This document shows, piece by piece, positions 33,229-41,438 of a DNA stretch of 64,000 nt. Position numbers and translations under genes: made by a program. Under the pieces are notes generated by a model that saw only the letters and a list, made by a program, of their open reading frames with translations, did no database searches and was not told where the DNA came from. Positions within the stretch are counted from its first letter, which is position 1. Each line of letters begins with the position of its first letter. This DNA comes from JADGGV01 sp035715725 (GTDB lineage: Bacteria; Gemmatimonadota; Gemmatimonadetes; Longimicrobiales; RSA9), in the NCBI GenBank assembly GCA_035715725.1, contig DASTKT010000048.1, positions 4,038 to 68,037 on the forward strand, in the 5' to 3' direction.

Positions 33229-34068
33229 ATGAGGAAAGTGATCCTGGTGTTGGGGGGCGGCGGCATGAAGGGGCTGGCGCATGTCGGCGCGTGGAAGGCG
33301 GTGGAGGAGGCCGGGCTCGAGGTGACGGAGATCGTGGGGACGAGCATTGGCGCGCTGGTGGGGGCATGCATCGCGGCGGGCGAAGGGTGGGCGGAGATGG
33401 CGCCGCGGGCGCTGGAGCTGCAGAAGCGGGACATCGTGTCGCTGAACGGGCGGGCGCTGCTGATCAACGGGATCCGGCAGGAGAGCGTGTTCCGGGCGGA
33501 GCCGTTTCGGGCGTACATCGAGCGGACGCTGCCGGCGAAGGATTTCTCGGAGCTGCGGATCCCGTTGTCGATCAACGCGGTGGACCTGGAGGACGGGCGG
33601 ACGGAGTGGTTCGGCGCGGGAGGCCGGACGGACGTGGCGCTGGCGGAGGCGGTGTACGCCTCGTGCGCGCTGCCGGTCTTTTTTCCGGCGGCACGGATCG
33701 GGGACCGGTGCTACGTGGACGGCGGGGTCCGGTCGGCGCTACCGATCGAGCGGGCGGCGGAGCGGGGGGCGGAGCTGGTGGTGGCGGTGGATGTCGCGGC
33801 GGGGGAGGTGAAGGACTCGCTGGACACGCTGTCGAAGGGGATGATCGCGGTGCAGCACCGGGCGTTCGACATCATGGCGTACGCGCACCGGCAGGCGCAG
33901 CTCGCGGCGTGGGCGGGTCCCCGGCTGGTGCGGATCCGGCCGGAGCTGGAGGGTCACTCGACGTTCGACTTCACGCAGACGAAGTACTTCCTGGAAGAGG
34001 GGTACCGGGCGGCGAGGCGGGCGCTGGCGCCGTTCGCGGTGCCGGAGGTGCGGCGCACGTCCGCGTAG
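33229..34068 (+). CDS. Patatin-like phospholipase
   Basis: 279 residues. A Ser-Asp dyad lipid acyl hydrolase of the RssA/PlpD type. The oxyanion loop is GGGGMKGLAH (9-18), nucleophile Ser39 lies in IVGTSIGA and Asp164 in YVDGGV. There is no signal peptide and no extra domain, so this is a stand-alone cytosolic or membrane-peripheral member. The start is the ATG at 33229; the upstream frame is Arg/Gly-rich. It is followed by a long repeat-bearing gap. Confidence 0.92.
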   Translation: MRKVILVLGGGGMKGLAHVGAWKAVEEAGLEVTEIVGTSIGALVGACIAAGEGWAEMAPRALELQKRDIVSLNGRALLINGIRQESVFRAEPFRAYIERTLPAKDFSELRIPLSINAVDLEDGRTEWFGAGGRTDVALAEAVYASCALPVFFPAARIGDRCYVDGGVRSALPIERAAERGAELVVAVDVAAGEVKDSLDTLSKGMIAVQHRAFDIMAYAHRQAQLAAWAGPRLVRIRPELEGHSTFDFTQTKYFLEEGYRAARRALAPFAVPEVRRTSA

Positions 34069-34133
34069 CCTTCGCGGCGCGTAGCGCCGCGCACGTTTCA
34101 CTGTCGTGGCCCTGCGGGCCACGCACGCTGGCG

Positions 34134-34196
34134 CTGTCGCTCGCCTGCGGCGAGCGTACGCCGCTACGCGGCTGTAGCGGCGCTGCGCGCCGCGAG
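34134..34196 (+). repeat. Left arm of a 63-bp inverted repeat
   Basis: The arm at 34134-34196 is the reverse complement of 34403-34465 with only two mismatches in 63. The arms enclose 206 bases without a gene. Weaker complementarity continues outward (GAAACGTGCGCGGC is shared). Each arm is itself made of small palindromes. Confidence 0.85.
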
Positions 34197-34402
34197 GTGC
34201 GGGGCCGCCGCTACCGGGCCCTCACGCGCTCCGGCGCGGGGCCGTCACGCGGCCGGGCGGTGCCGCTGCCCTTCGTGCCCCGACCTTCGTATCCGTACCC
34301 CTACCGGTACCCGTACCCGATCGGTTCACCTGTCGTGGGCCTCGGCCGCCGACGCCGGCGCGAGGACCCGCAGGCTCGCACGGCCCCAGGGTCGTTGTCG
34401 TT

Positions 34403-34465
34403 CTCGCGGCGCGCAGCGCCGCTACAGCCGCGCAGCGGCGTGCGCTCGCCGCAGGCGAGCGACAG
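34403..34465 (-). repeat. Right arm of a 63-bp inverted repeat
   Basis: Partner of 34134-34196. The pair could form a cruciform or a long RNA stem, or be the ends of a small non-autonomous element. No target-site duplication is obvious. Confidence 0.85.
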
Positions 34466-34563
34466 AGAAACGTGCGCGGCCGAAGGCCGCTACAGCGAGC
34501 AACGCGAGCGTGCGCGAGCCGCCAGGCGAGCGACAGCGCGAGCGTGCGCGGCGCTACGCGCCG

Positions 34564-35301
34564 CTAACGGTCGACTCCGCTGGCGCGGAGGGCGACGATG
34601 AGACAGAGGAGCCAGAAGAGCCCGAGGCTGAAGCCGCCGAGGAGGTCGGTCGGCCAGTGGGCGCCCATGCGGAGGCGGCCGAGGGCGGTCAGGAACGTGA
34701 GGCCGAGCACGACGAGGGGCGCGGCGAGCCGCTCGATCCAGCTCCGGCTGGCGAGGATGAGGAAGTAGGCGAGGATGCCGTAGACGACGAGGGTCTTGCC
34801 GGTGTGGCCGGAGGGGAAGGAGGAGAAGCCGGGCGCGATGGCGCCGTCGAGGACGAGCCTGGGCCTCTGGCGGGGCCATGCGGCCCAGCCGATGCGGACG
34901 ACGAGGTCGAGGACGACGTAGGCGAGGACAAGGCTGAGGGCGCGGAACGTCCGGCGGTTCCAGGCGGCGATGCCGGCGGTGAGGCCGACCAGGATCCAGA
35001 GCGTGATGTCGGTGCCGATCGTCTGGAACCAGATCGCGCTGGAGATGGAGATGCCGGAGTCCGCGATGGCGCGGAGCTCGAAAGCGGGCTCCCAGGCGAG
35101 CGAGCCGTCGGCGACGGCATGCTGCATCAGCCGGATGAGCAGGAAGAGGAAGGCGACGATGGCGACGGCGCCGACGCCGACGAGGAGGAGCCAGCGCCTG
35201 CGGGCGGCGGGCGGCACGGCGCGCCATCCCTCGGCGGCCCGGCGGCCGAGCTCGCGGAGCAGTCTCCCGATCGCGGAGCGGCCGCCTCCGCCGCGCTCCA
35301 C
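34564..35301 (-). CDS. PAP2 superfamily phosphatase
   Basis: 245 residues from a GTG at 35301. The basic N terminus leads to about six membrane segments. The PAP2 active site is complete: RQRPR, FPSGHT and GRLRMGAHWPTD. It would dephosphorylate a lipid phosphate such as undecaprenyl-PP or phosphatidate. It lies 59 bases after dacB on the same strand, and an undecaprenyl-PP role would fit a neighbour in peptidoglycan metabolism. Confidence 0.87.
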   Translation of the reverse strand: MERGGGGRSAIGRLLRELGRRAAEGWRAVPPAARRRWLLLVGVGAVAIVAFLFLLIRLMQHAVADGSLAWEPAFELRAIADSGISISSAIWFQTIGTDITLWILVGLTAGIAAWNRRTFRALSLVLAYVVLDLVVRIGWAAWPRQRPRLVLDGAIAPGFSSFPSGHTGKTLVVYGILAYFLILASRSWIERLAAPLVVLGLTFLTALGRLRMGAHWPTDLLGGFSLGLFWLLCLIVALRASGVDR

Positions 35302-35360
35302 GGCTCAGCCCTTCGCGGATGGTGGGCGGGGGTTCCTCGCCGGGCGCACGGGAGCCGGAG

Positions 35361-36875
35361 TCATTGCGTGGCTCCGCTGCGCGCGAGCTGCAGGACGATC
35401 CGGTCGATGGCGGCCCGGATGAGGCCGGAGGGCACGCCGCTGCCGTTCGACTGGATGCTGAACACGAGGTCGTGGCCGGCGTCGGTCCGGAGGATTCCGC
35501 TGAGCGAGTTCACGTTGGCGATGGACCCCGTCTTGGCGAAGAGCCGTCCCCTGAGCGTCTCCAGTCGCCGGGAGAGGGTGCCCCGCTCGCCGGGCTGGGC
35601 GAGCGCGGTGCGGTAGGTTGCCCCCCACGGCGCGCGGCTGCCGTAGGCGAGCAGCCGGACGATGGTCTCGGGAGTTAGCAGGTTCTGGGCCGAGAGGCCG
35701 GAGCCGTCGCGGAGCGAGAAGGCGAGCGAGTCGATCTTCACGCTGTCGATGAGGAAGCGGCGTTCGACCCGGAGGCCGGTGGACCAGGCGCCGCGCCCGG
35801 CCTTCTCGAGGCCGAGCGTCTTCAGCACCTGCTCGGCCATCCAGTTGTCGCTGGGCTTGAGGATCGCGGCGACGATCTCGGCGATGGGCGGCGAGGTCCA
35901 GGACGCGATGCGGCCGAGGGTCGGCTGAGCACGCAGCCGCCGGGCCTCGAGCGTGTCGTGGACGATGCGGACGGCGCCGGTGACGCGGATGCCGCGCTGC
36001 TCGAGGGCGGACTGGAGCGCGCGGGCGGCGTAGGTCTCGGGGTTGGCCGACGCGAGGTTGACGGTATCCGGCGCGGCGGCGAGCGGAATGCTGCCGCGCA
36101 GGTAGAGCGTGTCGTTGCCGGCCCAGCGCTCGGCGTCGAAATCGCGGCGCGTGCCGCTCGGGCTCGTCGTCAGGGCGGTCACGACGGGCTCGACGGGCTC
36201 GGGCCCGAGGAAGCGGGCGGCGGCGGGGAGCCCCACCCCGAGCCCCGGGAGCAGCACCAGGCCGAACGTGCCTTCGCCCACGGCGATGGCGCCCGTGGCG
36301 GCGCCATAGTCGGCGACGAGGTCGCCGATCTCCCAGGACGGATTCACCAGCATCGGCTCGAAGGCACTGGCATCGATGACGAGGTCGCCATCGATGCGGC
36401 GCACGCCGGCGGCGCGAACGGAATCGGCCAGCGCCTCGGGGACGGCGAAGTTGGCGGGCTGGAACGTGGCGGACCAGGTCGGATCGCCGCGGGCGACGAG
36501 CAGCAGCCCCCGGGAGTCGCCGGGGCGGGCGCCGGGCCCGAGCGTGAAGAGCTCGGTACGATAGCGGTAATCGGGGCCGAGGAGCGCCATCGCCGTCGTC
36601 GTCGCCACGAGCTTGGTGTTGGACGCGGGGACGAAGTGCTTGCGCGCGTTCAGCTCGTAGACCATGCGGTCCGCCGCGGGGTCGTAGACGGCGATGCCCC
36701 AATGGGTCCGGTCGAGCGGCACGGCGCCGACGATGGAGTCGACGGCGGCGGCGAGGCCGCGCGCGGGCGTGGGCCGAGCGCCGCGCGCGAGAGGCGCGCA
36801 GCCGCCGAGGAGGAGGAGCGCGGCGGCGGTCGCGGCCACGCGGCATCGCGTCGAGCGCAGGATCGTGTTGGTCAT
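35361..36875 (-). CDS. dacB: D-alanyl-D-alanine carboxypeptidase/endopeptidase (PBP4 type, S13)
   Basis: 504 residues. It trims and cleaves peptidoglycan peptide stems. The N terminus is a lipoprotein signal with lipobox LLGGC (Cys26). The serine penicillin-binding motifs are SNTK (Ser85, Lys88), SDN in KPSDNWMAEQ and KTG in LFAKTGSI. Between them is the long insert typical of class C PBP4. The ATG at 36875 has no Shine-Dalgarno but a -10-like TATCTT 8 bases upstream, so the mRNA may be leaderless. Confidence 0.92.
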   Translation of the reverse strand: MTNTILRSTRCRVAATAAALLLLGGCAPLARGARPTPARGLAAAVDSIVGAVPLDRTHWGIAVYDPAADRMVYELNARKHFVPASNTKLVATTTAMALLGPDYRYRTELFTLGPGARPGDSRGLLLVARGDPTWSATFQPANFAVPEALADSVRAAGVRRIDGDLVIDASAFEPMLVNPSWEIGDLVADYGAATGAIAVGEGTFGLVLLPGLGVGLPAAARFLGPEPVEPVVTALTTSPSGTRRDFDAERWAGNDTLYLRGSIPLAAAPDTVNLASANPETYAARALQSALEQRGIRVTGAVRIVHDTLEARRLRAQPTLGRIASWTSPPIAEIVAAILKPSDNWMAEQVLKTLGLEKAGRGAWSTGLRVERRFLIDSVKIDSLAFSLRDGSGLSAQNLLTPETIVRLLAYGSRAPWGATYRTALAQPGERGTLSRRLETLRGRLFAKTGSIANVNSLSGILRTDAGHDLVFSIQSNGSGVPSGLIRAAIDRIVLQLARSGATQ

Positions 36876-36883
36876 GGGCGCGG

Positions 36884-36889
36884 AAGATA
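36884..36889 (-). promoter_or_regulatory. Candidate -10 of a leaderless dacB transcript
   Basis: TATCTT on the minus strand lies 8 bases before the dacB ATG, so transcription would begin at or next to the start codon. The -35 region is weak. No ribosome site competes with this reading. Confidence 0.35.
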
Positions 36890-36999
36890 TGGGCGGTGCG
36901 CGGGACGGGCGAGCCCGTCATGGGCCGGAACGGAAGGTCGCAGGGGTACGCGGCTTGCGCCATCCTCGCGGCGAACCCGTTCGAAGCCGAGGAGGGACG

Positions 37000-37434
37000 A
37001 TGGCGAAGATCCAGAAGGCGGTGGACGTCGAGGCGCCGGTGCACCGCGTATTCCGGCTGTGGTCGGACGTGGAGAACTTCCCGGGGTTCATGGAGCACGT
37101 GCAGGCGGTGCAGCGCACGGGCGACCGGACGACGCACTGGGTGGTGGAAGCGCCGCTGGGGCGGACCGTGGAATGGGATGCGCGGACCACGGTGCTGGAC
37201 GAGAACCGGCGCATCGCGTGGCAGGCGACGGGGAGCGTGGGAACGTCGGGCGAGGTCCGGTTCACGGCGGACGGGAGCGGCCGGACGCACGTGGAGGTGG
37301 ACATGGAGTACCACACGCCGGGCGGGCCGGTCGGCGAGCTGCTGGCGAAGGTGTTCGAGAACCCGTCGAAGGGGGTGGAGGAGGACCTTCGGCGGTTCAA
37401 GGAGCTGGCGGAGGGGACGACGCTGCGCTCCTGA
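37000..37434 (+). CDS. SRPBCC family (cyclase/dehydrase-like) protein
   Basis: 144 residues; GAGGAGG lies 5 bases before the ATG. START-like fold: KAVDVEAPVHRVFRLWSDVENFPGFMEHVQ with strands and a long C-terminal helix (VEEDLRRFKELAE). It resembles the polyketide cyclase/coenzyme Q-binding group. Such proteins bind hydrophobic ligands; the ligand is unknown. Divergent from dacB and followed by a hairpin. Confidence 0.87.
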   Translation: MAKIQKAVDVEAPVHRVFRLWSDVENFPGFMEHVQAVQRTGDRTTHWVVEAPLGRTVEWDARTTVLDENRRIAWQATGSVGTSGEVRFTADGSGRTHVEVDMEYHTPGGPVGELLAKVFENPSKGVEEDLRRFKELAEGTTLRS

Positions 37435-37461
37435 GGCGCGCAACGACCGAAGGGGGGACGA

Positions 37462-37492
37462 GCGGCCCTGGCGCAAGCGGCGCCAGGGCCGC
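37462..37492 (+). terminator. Hairpin terminator after the SRPBCC gene
   Basis: A perfect 13-bp stem (37462-37474 with 37480-37492), an AAGCG loop, then TTC. It lies 27 bases past the stop. Confidence 0.75.
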
Positions 37493-37560
37493 TTCGACAC
37501 GTTCCGGCAGGCGCGATCCGGTTCACGGCGTGGGGCGTACCTTCTCGCGGCGGTCCATGA

Positions 37561-37785
37561 ACCGGGAGGAGGAAGGCGGTCGAGTTCCGGGCGATCGACC
37601 TCCGGTCGGCGCGAGAGTCGGTGCGGGTGGAGGCGGAGGTGGGGCACTTCGTGTTCGTGAGCGTGGCGCGGCCGGCGCCGTTGATGCGGGCGTACCAGGC
37701 GGCGCGGGCGGAGGCGGAGCAGGTGCTGCGGGTGCTGGGGGTGCCGGCGATCCGGCGGGCGGTCGTATCCACCGGTGGTTCTTAA
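37561..37785 (+). pseudogene. Decayed fragment of an NAD(P)-binding SDR (YbjT/atypical SDR-like)
   Basis: The frame opens directly after a TGA at 37558-37560 and ends at TAA 37783. It has no start before a GTG at 37621. The encoded FRAIDLRSARESV, GHFVFVSVARPAP and YQAARAEAEQVLR match the middle of atypical SDRs, where LFVSVAQPAPVMxAY and a helix RAEAExxLR normally precede an ILRP strand. The N-terminal Rossmann motif and the C-terminal half are missing. Homology is from memory of the family pattern, so confidence is moderate. Confidence 0.42.
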
Positions 37786-37875
37786 CGTTCGCTCGGAGGT
37801 GCACGTCCATACAGGGATCGGCGAATCGCGTCGCGGTGACGCTGCCGACCCGCAACCTCCGACACGGAGAGAGAC

Positions 37876-38328
37876 ATGCGACACGTGAACCGAATGCTCC
37901 TGGTCCTGGGGCTCATGGCGCTGCCGGCGGCGGTGAGCGCCCAGGGTCCGGGCGGTCCGGGCGGGCGCGGCATGATGATGCGCGGCAACCCGGTGGCGAT
38001 GATCCTGGAGCACAAGGCCGACCTGAGCCTGACGGACCAGCAGGTGACGAAGCTGCAGGACATCCAGAAGAAGCTCGAGGAGAAGAACAAGCCGCTCCGC
38101 GAGCAGATGCAGAAGGAGACGAACGGCGCGTCGTTCCGGGACCTGACGGACGAGCAGCGGGAGAAGCTGCGGCCGGTGTTCGAGGACCTGCGGGAGAACA
38201 GCCGGAAGGCGATGGACGAGGTCCGCGAAGTCCTGACGCCGGAGCAGCAGAAGAAGATGCGGGACCTGATGCCGATGCGGCGCGGTCCGCGCGGGGAGCG
38301 CGGCCGCGGGCATCAGAGCCAGAGCTGA
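37876..38328 (+). CDS. Spy/CpxP-like periplasmic protein
   Basis: 150 residues. The signal peptide ends about residue 22 (AVSAQ). A Gly/Met-rich segment (GRGMMMRG) precedes a helical core with two LTxxQ-like repeats: LSLTDQQVTKLQ and VLTPEQQKKM. This is the hallmark of Spy/CpxP/ZraP periplasmic chaperones and metal sensors. The tail is basic. GGAGAG lies before the ATG. A relative is encoded at 41439-41897 in the sigma-factor operon. Confidence 0.85.
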   Translation: MRHVNRMLLVLGLMALPAAVSAQGPGGPGGRGMMMRGNPVAMILEHKADLSLTDQQVTKLQDIQKKLEEKNKPLREQMQKETNGASFRDLTDEQREKLRPVFEDLRENSRKAMDEVREVLTPEQQKKMRDLMPMRRGPRGERGRGHQSQS

Positions 38329-38370
38329 ACCCGACGAGCCAGCGCGCAGGATGGCGCTGGCCGACATGAT

Positions 38371-38411
38371 CGAGCCCCGCCCGCCGCGTCGGATACCGCG
38401 GGCGGGGCTCG
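38371..38411 (+). terminator. Hairpin terminator after the Spy-like gene
   Basis: A perfect 14-bp stem (38371-38384 with 38398-38411) and a 13-base loop, 43 bases after the stop. Confidence 0.7.
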
Positions 38412-38503
38412 CCGCATCCCGGTGGGACGGACGTGGACGGCGGTGGTCGCGCCACGCTCGCCGCCGTCGGCCCGACGTCGGCGGAACGGTTACGGGGTGA
38501 GCG

Positions 38504-38544
38504 CGTGAAGTGGCGGAGACCGGTGTGGGCCGCGCCACTTCACG
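38504..38544 (-). terminator. Hairpin just beyond the permease gene end
   Basis: A perfect 12-bp stem (38504-38515 with 38533-38544) and a 17-base loop. It lies 24 bases after the stop of the minus-strand operon and likely ends it. Confidence 0.65.
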
Positions 38545-38567
38545 TTGGCGGCGCGGCGGGGCCCCGG

Positions 38568-39776
38568 CTACTCGTAGCGCAACGCCACGATCGGGTCCAG
38601 GCGAGCCGCGCGGCGGGCGGGCCAGAGGCCGAAGAAAATGCCGACCACGGACGAGAAGAGGACGGCCATGACGGCGGCGCTGGGTGCGACGGCGGTGTTC
38701 CAGTTGGCGACGCGATGCAGCAGGAAGGCGCCGCCGGCGCCGAGGCCGAGCCCGAGCAGTCCTCCGGCGACGCAGAGCACGAGCGCCTCGATCATGAACT
38801 GGAGCAGGATGTCGCGGCGGCGGGCGCCGAGCGCCTTCCGCACCCCGATCTCGCGGGTCCGCTCGGTGACGGAGACGAGCATGATGTTCATGATGCCGAT
38901 GCCGCCGACGAGGAGCGAGACGGCGGCGATGCCGGCGAGGAGGAAGGAGAACGTCTTCGTCGTCTCCTGGAAGGTCTCCAGGAGCGCGGACTGGTTGCGG
39001 ATGGTGACGTCGCTCGGGTCGCCGGGCTTGATGCGGTGCTCGCGCCGCATGACCCGGTCGATCTCGGCGGTGGCGAGCTCGAGGGAGCGCTCGTCGACGG
39101 CCTGGACGTCGATCTGCTGGACGCGATCGGTGCCGAAGACGCGGAACTGGGCGGTGGCGAGCGGGAGATAGAGGATCTCGTCGGGGTTCATCCACCCCTG
39201 CTCGCCCTTGGACTCGAGGACGCCGATGACCTCGAAGGGGATGCCGCGCACCTCGATGCGCTTGCCGATGAGGGAGCGGGTGTCGGTGTTCAGGCGGTCC
39301 CCGACGGCGGCGCCGAGGACGGCGACGCGGCGGCGGCCGCGCTCCTCCTCGCGCGTGAAGAGCCGACCCGCGGCGAGCCGGGCGTTGTTGATGCCGAAGT
39401 ACGCCGGCCAGGTGCCGAGGAGCTGGAGGTTGGCGTTGCTCGGGCCATTCGACACCTGGTAACGGCGCTGCATCTCGGGGGCGACGTCCTTGATGTGGAC
39501 GGGCGCACGGGTGAGCGCCTCGACATCCTCGGCGACGAGCCTGTTGTCGCCCCGGTCGACGCCGCCCATGAACTGCTGCCCGGGCCGGACCGTCAGTACG
39601 TTCGTGCCGAGCGTGGCCAGCCGCGCCTCGACCTGGCGCTGCGCTCCCTCGCCGAGCGCTACCATGGCGATGACGGCGGCGATCCCGATGATGATGCCGA
39701 GCATCGTCAGGAAGGAGCGCAGCTTGTTGGCGCGAATCGCGCCGAAGGCGACGAGCAGGATCTCGCCGAGCAGCAT
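38568..39776 (-). CDS. MacB-like ABC transporter permease (FtsX fold)
   Basis: 402 residues from the ATG at 39776, 2 bases after the adaptor stop. N-terminal membrane helix with RSFLTMLGIIIGIAAVIAMVALG, a large periplasmic MacB-PCD domain, then three C-terminal helices with GGIGIMNIMLVSVTERTREIGVRKALGA, the FtsX/MacB signature. The N-terminal ATPase of full-length MacB is absent; it ends LDPIVALRYE. It would transport envelope substrates or transmit signals together with the adaptor. No ATPase subunit lies in the operon. Confidence 0.9.
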   Translation of the reverse strand: MLLGEILLVAFGAIRANKLRSFLTMLGIIIGIAAVIAMVALGEGAQRQVEARLATLGTNVLTVRPGQQFMGGVDRGDNRLVAEDVEALTRAPVHIKDVAPEMQRRYQVSNGPSNANLQLLGTWPAYFGINNARLAAGRLFTREEERGRRRVAVLGAAVGDRLNTDTRSLIGKRIEVRGIPFEVIGVLESKGEQGWMNPDEILYLPLATAQFRVFGTDRVQQIDVQAVDERSLELATAEIDRVMRREHRIKPGDPSDVTIRNQSALLETFQETTKTFSFLLAGIAAVSLLVGGIGIMNIMLVSVTERTREIGVRKALGARRRDILLQFMIEALVLCVAGGLLGLGLGAGGAFLLHRVANWNTAVAPSAAVMAVLFSSVVGIFFGLWPARRAARLDPIVALRYE

Positions 39777-39777
39777 G

Positions 39778-41382
39778 TCAGCCCCCGCGTCCTCCGCGCG
39801 CCGGACGAGCGGCGCCGCCGGCAGGCGCGCCGCCGCCGCCGAACATCCCGCCACCGGCGCGCTGCCGGATCTGATTCTGCATGTCCTGCTGCTGCTGCTG
39901 GAGCCGGGCGACGGCGGCCATGATGACGCGGTCGCCGGGCTCGAGGCCGCGGACGACCTCGGTGTAGTCCCAGTCGTTCACGCCGAGCAGCACCATGCGC
40001 GGCTCGGGCCCGTTCGCGGTCTGGACGAAGAGGACGCCGGGGCGCGTGCCGGAGGCGCGACCGGAGCGGCCGCCCGGTCCGCCGCCGGGACCGCCGGCGA
40101 AGCCGCCGCCGAACGCACCCCCACCGCCGAAGCGCGTGCGGCACTCCCGCAGCTTGGAGCGGTCGCCGTCGCTCAGGGAGGCGAAGCCGCCGCCGGAGCG
40201 GATCTTCTCGCGGAGCGCAGTGCAGTCGGCCTGGCTGAGCCCGGCAGCCGCGGCCTGGCCACCGGCCGGCGCCGCTCCGGCCGCGCCGCGCGCGCCGGCT
40301 CCGGCTCCGCCCGGTGCCATGGCGGCCGGACGGGCCGCACCGGCGGCGGCGGGGTTCGATCGGCCGCCAGCGAACGCCTGCTCGCGCGAGCGCTCGAGGG
40401 CCGTCCGCACGTCCTCCTCGCCCAGGCCGAGCGCCTTGCCGACGCCGACGGCGTCGCGCGGATTCAGCACCGCGTCGTTCGGAACGACGAGGGCGTTCTC
40501 GCGCCGCGCGACCTGGATCTCGACCTCGGCGTTCATGCCGGGCTTGAGCAGCCGCTCGGCGTTGTCGAGGCGGATGAGCACGGGGAACATGGTCACGTTC
40601 TGATCGACGACGGCCTGCGGCTCGATCTTCTGGACCTCGCCGATGAAGGCGCGGCCCGGGAAGGCTTCCACCGAGACGCGCGTCACCTGTCCCGGCTGGA
40701 CGCGGCCGATGTCCGTCTCGTCGACGAGAGCGCGCACCTGCATGGTGGCGAGGTCGGCCATCTTGAAGAGGGTGGTCCCGCCGGAGACCGTCTGGGAGGC
40801 GGACGCGATGATCTGCCCGCGCTCGACGGTCTTCTCGATGATCGTGCCGTCGATCGGCGCGCCGATCGTGACGTCTCCCATGCGCTGCTGAGCGAGCTGC
40901 AGGTTGGTCTGCGCCTTCACGAGCTGGGCGCGGCCGTTCGCCTCGTCGAGGGCGGCGGCCTCGAACTCCTGCTCGGTGATGACGTTGCTCTTCCGCAGCT
41001 CCTGCGAGCGCTTCTTCTGCTCGACGGAGGTCTGGAGCTTGACGCGGGCGACCTCGAGGTCCGCCTCGGCCTGGGCGAGGCCGTTACGGACATCGCGCGG
41101 GTCGATCTCGGCGAGGAGCGTGCCGCGCTTCACCTCGTCGCCCGTCTCGGCGTGCAGTGCGAGGACCTCGCCGGATGCCTTGGACTTGACCTCCACGACC
41201 ACGATGGGCTGCACCGTGCCGGCCGCCTCGGCCTTCACGTCCAGCGTGCGGCGCTCCGCGAGGGCGGTCTCCGGCGCGCCGGCCCCGGCCTTGGCTGGCG
41301 CCGCGGCGCCACACGCGCCGAGCACCAGCCCCAGCGCGGGAGCAAGGGTCGCCACCAGCATCCGCCCGGATCTGCTGCTCAC
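39778..41382 (-). CDS. MacA-like periplasmic adaptor with a Gly/Ala-rich insert
   Basis: 534 residues from a GTG 6 bases after GGAGG. Lipoprotein signal with LGAC (Cys at about 24). Family segments are SKASGEVLALHAETGDEVKRG, the alpha-hairpin, APIDGTIIEKTVERGQ, then beta-barrel and MP domains. From about 330 to 460 a low-complexity Gly/Ala/Pro stretch is inserted. It holds a compact helical piece with two cysteines (SQADCTALREKI and SKLRECRTRF). The canonical fold resumes at RPGVLFVQTANG. Insert function unknown. Confidence 0.9.
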   Translation of the reverse strand: MSSRSGRMLVATLAPALGLVLGACGAAAPAKAGAGAPETALAERRTLDVKAEAAGTVQPIVVVEVKSKASGEVLALHAETGDEVKRGTLLAEIDPRDVRNGLAQAEADLEVARVKLQTSVEQKKRSQELRKSNVITEQEFEAAALDEANGRAQLVKAQTNLQLAQQRMGDVTIGAPIDGTIIEKTVERGQIIASASQTVSGGTTLFKMADLATMQVRALVDETDIGRVQPGQVTRVSVEAFPGRAFIGEVQKIEPQAVVDQNVTMFPVLIRLDNAERLLKPGMNAEVEIQVARRENALVVPNDAVLNPRDAVGVGKALGLGEEDVRTALERSREQAFAGGRSNPAAAGAARPAAMAPGGAGAGARGAAGAAPAGGQAAAAGLSQADCTALREKIRSGGGFASLSDGDRSKLRECRTRFGGGGAFGGGFAGGPGGGPGGRSGRASGTRPGVLFVQTANGPEPRMVLLGVNDWDYTEVVRGLEPGDRVIMAAVARLQQQQQDMQNQIRQRAGGGMFGGGGAPAGGAARPARGGRGG

Positions 41383-41438
41383 GACACACCTCCAGATGCC
41401 CCCGCGCGCGCGAGGGTCGATAGTACGTTGGCCGGGGG

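Larger units (their letters stand above)
34069..34563. other. 495-base gap with nested GC-rich palindromes
   Basis: Between the convergent patatin and PAP2 genes. No credible ORF. It carries the 63-bp inverted repeat described separately, short TACCCG-type repeats near 34310, and more palindromic words that run up to the PAP2 stop. Confidence 0.7.

Noticed and set aside
35305..39195. A 1296-codon minus-strand open frame
   Set aside because: Its sequence is Arg/Pro/Ala-rich and it crosses dacB, the SRPBCC gene, the Spy-like gene and part of the permease in other frames. No domain is seen.
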